DNA of 18,691 nucleotides from SG8-40 sp035528435. GTDB lineage: Bacteria; Pseudomonadota; Gammaproteobacteria; Burkholderiales; Eutrophovitaceae. Location: positions 1 through 18,691 of the forward strand of contig DATKYN010000230.1 of assembly GCA_035528435.1 (NCBI GenBank). The letters are read 5' to 3'. Made by a program: the position numbers and the translations under genes. Below the pieces are notes generated by a model, which worked only from the letters and a program-made list of their open reading frames with translations, was not told where the DNA came from and did not search any database. Positions 15,398-18,691 of the stretch are shown here, piece by piece. The first letter of the stretch is position 1, and every line of letters begins with the position of its first letter.

Positions 15398-16069
15398 ATG
15401 AAGTCCGTATTGCTGTTTGATGTCAATGAATCGCTGCTCGATCTGAGTGTCCTTACGCCGCATTTTGAGCGCGTGTTTGGCGATGGGCAGATTCTCTATC
15501 AGTGGTTCGGCCAGGTTCTGCAAACGGCCATGCTGACGGTAATTACCCAGCAGTACAGTGATTTCGCGAAGGTCGGGCGCGGCGCGCTCGACATGATGGG
15601 GGAAAAATACGGAGTTTCGTTGACCGATGACGATCGCACCCAGATTGTCGGGGGAATGCGCACGCTGCCACCGCACCCGGACGTGTTGGCCGGCTTCGAG
15701 AAACTGCAAGCGGCCGGTTATCGCATGGCGTCACTGACCAATTCGCCCCCGGCGGTGGCGCAGGCGCAATTGGAAAACGCCGGGTTGGTGCGATTTCTCG
15801 AGAAGGTTATTTCCGTTGACGAAGTGAAGAGTCTCAAGCCAGCGGCAAAGGTCTATGAATATGCAGCCGGATTGATGGGGGTGGAGGTCGGACAGACCCG
15901 CCTGATCGCCGCGCATGCCTGGGATGTTGCGGGCGCAATGAGCGCCGGTTGCAAGGCGGCCTTCATTGCACGCCGCGGCATGGTGCTCAACCCCCTGTTT
16001 TCGCCACCCGACGTCGTAGCGCCTGATCTGCTGCAGGTGGCGGACAAAATCATTGCGGCGGAAGCCTGA
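15398..16069 (+). CDS. HAD superfamily hydrolase, haloacid dehalogenase type II-like
   Basis: The product has 223 residues, the family length. Motif I is FDVNESLLD with nucleophile Asp8; motif II is LTNSP (Thr114-Asn115); motif III Lys is Lys147 (KSLKPAAKVY); motif IV region is AAHAWDVAGA with Asp176. The overall pattern is that of (S)-2-haloacid dehalogenase rather than a phosphatase. However, several residues used by the L-2-haloacid dehalogenase L-DEX differ by my alignment: Tyr12 is Asn10, Arg41 (halide/carboxylate contact) is Gly38, and Asn177 is His173. True dehalogenase activity is therefore uncertain. A strong GAGGTGA site precedes ATG 15398. It lies between the regulator and two GST genes, suggesting a role in handling electrophilic or halogenated compounds (inference). 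Confidence 0.88.
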   Translation: MKSVLLFDVNESLLDLSVLTPHFERVFGDGQILYQWFGQVLQTAMLTVITQQYSDFAKVGRGALDMMGEKYGVSLTDDDRTQIVGGMRTLPPHPDVLAGFEKLQAAGYRMASLTNSPPAVAQAQLENAGLVRFLEKVISVDEVKSLKPAAKVYEYAAGLMGVEVGQTRLIAAHAWDVAGAMSAGCKAAFIARRGMVLNPLFSPPDVVAPDLLQVADKIIAAEA

Positions 16070-16118
16070 GGCAACTACACCTGTTTACCCGAGTCACTAC
16101 GCTGGACAAGGAAGCCGA

Positions 16119-16826
16119 ATGATCGAACTGTATTACTGGCCCACACCAAACGGGCACAAGATCACCATTTTTCTCGAGGAAACCGGAACCGATTACCGTA
16201 TTCACCCGGTGCATATCGGCCGGGGCGACCAGTTCAAGCCGGAATTTCTGAAAATCTCGCCCAACAACCGCATGCCGGCGATCGTGGACCGACATCCGGC
16301 CCAGGGTGGTGACGCGATATCCGTATTCGAGTCCGGGGCGATTTTGCTCTACCTGGCGGAAAAAACGGGAAAGTACATCCCGGCAGATATTCGCGGCCGT
16401 GTCGAAGTGCTGCAGTGGTTGTTCTGGCAGATGGGTGGGCTGGGACCGATGGCTGGACAGAATCACCATTTCGTCAAGTACGCGCCGGAGAAACTTCCTT
16501 ACGCCATGGATCGCTACATCAAGGAAACATCCCGGCTTTATGCGGTGCTGGACCGGCGGCTGGCCGATCGTGAATACGTAGCGGGTGACTACTCGATTGC
16601 CGATATGGCTGCTTATCCCTGGACCGTGCCGCACCAGCGGCAGCAGCAAAACCTGGATGACTTCCCGAACCTCAAGCGCTGGTTTGAAGTCATGCGCGCA
16701 AGGCCTGCCGTGGTGCGCGCTTACGAAAAGGGGACAGCCATCAGCTCGAAACCAGTGGTCGATGAAGACGCAAGGAAGTTTCTCTTTGGCCAGACCGCCG
16801 ACACCGTTCGAGGGGGAGCGAAATGA
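16119..16826 (+). CDS. yfcG: YfcG-type glutathione transferase / disulphide-bond oxidoreductase
   Basis: The product has 235 residues from ATG 16119, which has AAGGAAG six bases upstream and matches the E. coli YfcG start. The N-terminal thioredoxin-fold half begins with YYWPTPNGHKITIFLEE. Thr9 and Asn11 match the YfcG glutathione-contact residues, in place of the Ser/Tyr/Cys of other GST classes. The cis-Pro segment ISPNNRMPAIVD and the ESGAILLYLAEKTG block follow. The helical C-domain has LQWLFWQMGGLGPMAGQNHHF and YSIADMAAYPW. YfcG/YghU (Nu-class) enzymes reduce disulphides with GSH and show peroxidase activity. The gene overlaps the next GST gene by four bases (ATGA), so translation is coupled. 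Confidence 0.93.
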   Translation: MIELYYWPTPNGHKITIFLEETGTDYRIHPVHIGRGDQFKPEFLKISPNNRMPAIVDRHPAQGGDAISVFESGAILLYLAEKTGKYIPADIRGRVEVLQWLFWQMGGLGPMAGQNHHFVKYAPEKLPYAMDRYIKETSRLYAVLDRRLADREYVAGDYSIADMAAYPWTVPHQRQQQNLDDFPNLKRWFEVMRARPAVVRAYEKGTAISSKPVVDEDARKFLFGQTADTVRGGAK

Positions 16827-17521
16827 GCATAGTGCTATACGACCTCGCGACGGCGGATCCCGAGCTGCGTTTCTCGCCCTATTGTTGGCGGGTCAAGATG
16901 GCGCTGGCGCATAAAGGACTGACTTGGGAGGAGGTTGCCTGCCTCTTTACCGAGAAGGATCGCTTGCCCAAGCCCAATGCCGGCACGGTTCCCGTTCTCG
17001 TTGATGGCGACACGGTGGTTGGCGATTCCTGGCAAATTGCAGAGCACCTGGACCAACGTTATTCTGAAAATCCATTGTTCGCCTGCGGTGAAGCAAAATC
17101 AACGGCGCTGCTGGTGAAGTTCTGGATTGAGCGTACCGTGCAGCCTTTTATTACGCGCATGGGCGTCGGGGATTTCATGTCGACGCTACACGAAAAAGAT
17201 AAACCATATTTCCTCGAATCTCGCGAGAAGCGTTTCGGCATGACGATCGAGAAGTATATGAGTAGCCGTGAGCAGGCGCGGGAAGGTTTTGTTACGGCGC
17301 TCGAGCCGCTGCGTGCGATGCTCGCCGAACAGCCGTACGTCGCGGGTCAGCAGCCGGCGTATGTCGACTACATCGTATTCGGCGCCTTGCAGTGGATGCG
17401 TTGCGGTTCGCCGTTCCCTGCGCTGCGGCAGGAAGATCCGGTATTCGCCTACCGTGAGCGCCTGCTTGATTTGTTTGACGGACTCGGTCGCAAGGCGCTT
17501 CACAGGGAAGTGCTGGACTGA
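16823..17521 (+). CDS. Glutathione S-transferase, LigE/beta-etherase-like
   Basis: The product has 232 residues. The start ATG overlaps the previous stop (ATGA at 16823-16826), with GGGGGAG just upstream. The N-terminal pattern LYDLA...FSPYCWRVKMALAHKGL resembles the LigE-type beta-etherase GSTs, with Ser18 at the usual active-site place and Cys21 nearby. The GSH-binding parts VPVLVDGD (cis-Pro) and DSWQIAEHLD follow. The helical C-domain runs from about 85 and is typical in size. LigE-like enzymes cleave aryl ethers in lignin breakdown, but many relatives are uncharacterised and no other lignin genes are in view, so the substrate is open. It is the last gene of the TetR cluster; candidate terminator hairpins follow. 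Confidence 0.9.
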   Translation: MSIVLYDLATADPELRFSPYCWRVKMALAHKGLTWEEVACLFTEKDRLPKPNAGTVPVLVDGDTVVGDSWQIAEHLDQRYSENPLFACGEAKSTALLVKFWIERTVQPFITRMGVGDFMSTLHEKDKPYFLESREKRFGMTIEKYMSSREQAREGFVTALEPLRAMLAEQPYVAGQQPAYVDYIVFGALQWMRCGSPFPALRQEDPVFAYRERLLDLFDGLGRKALHREVLD

Positions 17522-17548
17522 GCGAGGCGCCATGTAACCGTTCGACAG

Positions 17549-17575
17549 TCGTTACGCGTGCGCTGCGCGTAACGA
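17549..17575. terminator. Strong 10-pair hairpin after the GST cluster
   Basis: TCGTTACGCG (17549-17558) pairs perfectly with CGCGTAACGA (17566-17575) across a 7-base loop, 27 bases past the GST stop. No T tract follows, so it may be an RNA-stabilising 3' structure or a repeat element rather than an intrinsic terminator. Confidence 0.4.
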
Positions 17576-17592
17576 GGGCGAAGCGAAGCTGA

Positions 17593-17630
17593 AAGCGCTA
17601 TTGCCGAAAGCGCAATCAGCGCTTGTCTTG
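17593..17630 (+). terminator. Candidate terminator of the GST cluster
   Basis: AAGCGCT (17593-17599) pairs with AGCGCTT (17618-17624). Continuing inward, ATTGC pairs with GCAAT after one bulged C, for 12 pairs in total. The hairpin is followed by GTCTTG, a weak T-rich tail. This is the best terminator candidate in the convergent spacer. Confidence 0.42.
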
Positions 17631-17693
17631 TCGGCGACACCCGATGATCGTTACTTGTCGGCGATGGCACGAGGAAAGCGGAAGACCATGGTG

Positions 17694-17712
17694 CGCGATC
17701 AGCGTGATCGCG
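17694..17712. terminator. Hairpin downstream of greB
   Basis: CGCGATCA and TGATCGCG pair perfectly (8 pairs, 3-base loop), 17 bases past the greB stop on the - strand. There is no T tract, so termination is only suggested by position. Confidence 0.35.
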
Positions 17713-17729
17713 ACCTGCTCAGTATCGGC

Positions 17730-18284
17730 CTATTGGCCCGTTCTGATTTCCCGGTACTCCACAGCAAGAATTTCGATTTCTTCTTCGCCCGCAGGGGACC
17801 GCAACACCACCGCATCGCCCTCACGCGCTTTCAGCAGGGCGCGCGCAAGCGGTGATATCCAGCTGATGAGATTGCGCGAAGCGTCGGCCTCGTCGATGCC
17901 GACGATGGAATAGGTTTTTTCGTCGCCGTTGGCGTGCGCAACCGTGACGGTTGCACCGAAGAACACCTGATCTGTCGCTTCGCGGTTTGCCGGGTCAACC
18001 ACCACAGCGCTGTCGAGACGCTTGGTGAGAAAGCGAATGCGGCGATCGATTTCACGCAATCGGCGTTTGCCGTAAATATAGTCGGCATTCTCCGAACGGT
18101 CTCCGTTGGACGCCGCCCACTGGATTACCTTGACCAGTTCCGGACGTTCCCTGTCGAGCAGGTGCAATGCCTCGTCCTTGAGCTGTTTGAAACCGGTCGG
18201 CGTCACATAATTCCTGGTGCCGGGTGCGGTGGCGGGCTGGTCATCGCGGGTGTGGAGAGACTTGTTCGTGGAAGTTTTTCGCAT
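17730..18284 (-). CDS. greB: Transcription elongation factor GreB
   Basis: The product has 184 residues from ATG 18284. GreB binds the RNA polymerase secondary channel and stimulates cleavage of backtracked RNA. The N-terminal coiled coil carries the diagnostic block ending NGDRSENADYIYGKRRLREI (60-79), whose acidic tip (Asp/Glu near 62-65) coordinates catalytic Mg2+, then DRRIRFLTKRL. The C-terminal FKBP-like domain has FFGATVTVAHANGDEKTY, SWISPLARALLK and PAGEEE. YIYGKRRLREID favours GreB over GreA. About 25 residues of a polar N-terminal extension (MRKTSTNKSLHTRDDQPATA) precede the usual start YVTPTGF; no in-frame ATG exists inside it beyond the chosen one. An upstream TTG at 18317 is less likely. 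No ribosome site is evident. Confidence 0.94.
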   Translation of the reverse strand: MRKTSTNKSLHTRDDQPATAPGTRNYVTPTGFKQLKDEALHLLDRERPELVKVIQWAASNGDRSENADYIYGKRRLREIDRRIRFLTKRLDSAVVVDPANREATDQVFFGATVTVAHANGDEKTYSIVGIDEADASRNLISWISPLARALLKAREGDAVVLRSPAGEEEIEILAVEYREIRTGQ

Positions 18285-18454
18285 CAAAGGCAACGAAGTT
18301 GGCCTGGCTATTCGCAAGATCAGTGGTTTCCTATTGTACGTGTACCGGGTACGGTTACCACGGTGCCTTTGGGTCCGTTGCGCAGCGCAATTGAACGCAA
18401 TCCTGATGGCGCGAGATCGGATGCCGGCTGTGTAACGCTATTGCGCGAGGCGCG

Positions 18455-18482
18455 TTGAGTCGTTTCCGTTCTGACGTAGAAT
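18455..18482 (+). promoter_or_regulatory. Candidate sigma-70 promoter of the peroxiredoxin gene
   Basis: TTGAGT (18455-18460) and TAGAAT (18477-18482) are 16 bases apart and match four and five of six consensus positions. The leader would be about 40 bases and contains a strong AGGGAGGAG ribosome site. Confidence 0.5.
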
Positions 18483-18528
18483 CACAGGCGCGAATCATTG
18501 TGAACGACTGGACAGGGAGGAGAAGCGA

Positions 18529-18691
18529 ATGACGATCAAGGTGGGTGACAAATTTCCGGGTGGCAAACTGTGGGAATTCATCGAGGAGGATACGCCTGGT
18601 TGCAGTGTTGGGCCGAATGAGTTCAATGTTGCGAAACTGGTCGAAGGAAAACGTATCGCGTTGTTTGCGTTACCGGGGGCGTTTACACCGA
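18529..18691 (+). CDS. Peroxiredoxin, Prx5/type II-like, 3'-truncated by window edge
   Basis: 54 residues are visible from ATG 18529, which follows AGGGAGGAG at ideal spacing. The start MTIKVGDKFPGGKLWEF and the segment VAKLVEGKRIALFALPGAFTP are typical of type II (Prx5) peroxiredoxins. The peroxidatic Cys normally follows directly as TPxCS and would be the next residues beyond the window. These enzymes reduce H2O2 and organic hydroperoxides, commonly using glutathione/glutaredoxin or thioredoxin. The gene is divergent from greB. Fused C-terminal glutaredoxin domains exist in this family, and that cannot be checked here. Confidence 0.88.
   Translation, partial: MTIKVGDKFPGGKLWEFIEEDTPGCSVGPNEFNVAKLVEGKRIALFALPGAFTP

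Noticed and set aside
1..18691. Mobile elements, CRISPR arrays or phage/defence genes
   Set aside because: No transposase, integrase, regularly spaced repeats, terminal inverted repeats or defence-type domains were seen on either strand.

Overview
The window looks like the chromosome of a Gram-negative proteobacterium, most likely a gammaproteobacterium. The grounds are outer-membrane beta-barrel proteins with signal peptides and C-terminal phenylalanine, a GreB, a KefB/KefC-type antiporter with its RCK domain, a YfcG-type glutathione transferase and a classical glutathione reductase. Base composition is fairly GC-rich and even. I see no rRNA, tRNA, CRISPR array, insertion sequence, integrase or phage gene. 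Coding density is high, with 19 genes supported, two of them cut by the window edges.

Layout. (1) 1-3313: envelope genes. Two tandem paralogous barrel genes read rightward, the first missing its 5' end. A leftward, unusually long MipA/OmpV-like protein follows, whose C-terminal half resembles a PagL lipid A deacylase domain. (2) 3413-5548 leftward: a cytoplasmic DsbA/FrnE-type oxidoreductase and an exported di-haem cytochrome (DUF1111/DHOR type). (3) 5590-6639 rightward: a two-TM potassium channel with an RCK domain. (4) 6737-9497 leftward: a tight three-gene unit of exported serine hydrolase (beta-lactamase fold), YqgE/AlgH-like protein with a signal peptide, and SDR dehydrogenase. (5) 9612-10163 leftward: a conserved hypothetical protein (DUF6806-like), preceded by a 477-base non-coding stretch with a perfect 16-base palindrome near its start codon. 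(6) 10641-14340 leftward: gor, ridA-like and Kef-type antiporter genes in transcriptional order. (7) 14791-17521 rightward: a tetR-type regulator, HAD family hydrolase, YfcG-type GST and LigE-like GST, with a candidate promoter and overlapping palindromic operator in front. (8) 17522-18691: a hairpin-rich convergent spacer, leftward greB, and the start of a rightward Prx5-type peroxiredoxin.

The right half has a common theme. Glutathione reductase regenerates GSH, the Kef-type antiporter belongs to a glutathione-gated family, two GSTs and a HAD protein sit behind a TetR regulator, RidA-type proteins remove reactive imines, and Prx5-type peroxiredoxins are often reduced through glutathione/glutaredoxin. 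I infer a glutathione-centred electrophile and oxidant defence neighbourhood, not a proven regulon. The most unusual individual items are the MipA-PagL-like fusion, the exported YqgE/AlgH paralogue, the structured leader of the DUF6806-like gene and the palindromic site at the tetR promoter. I did not find a clear, wholly new multi-gene system.
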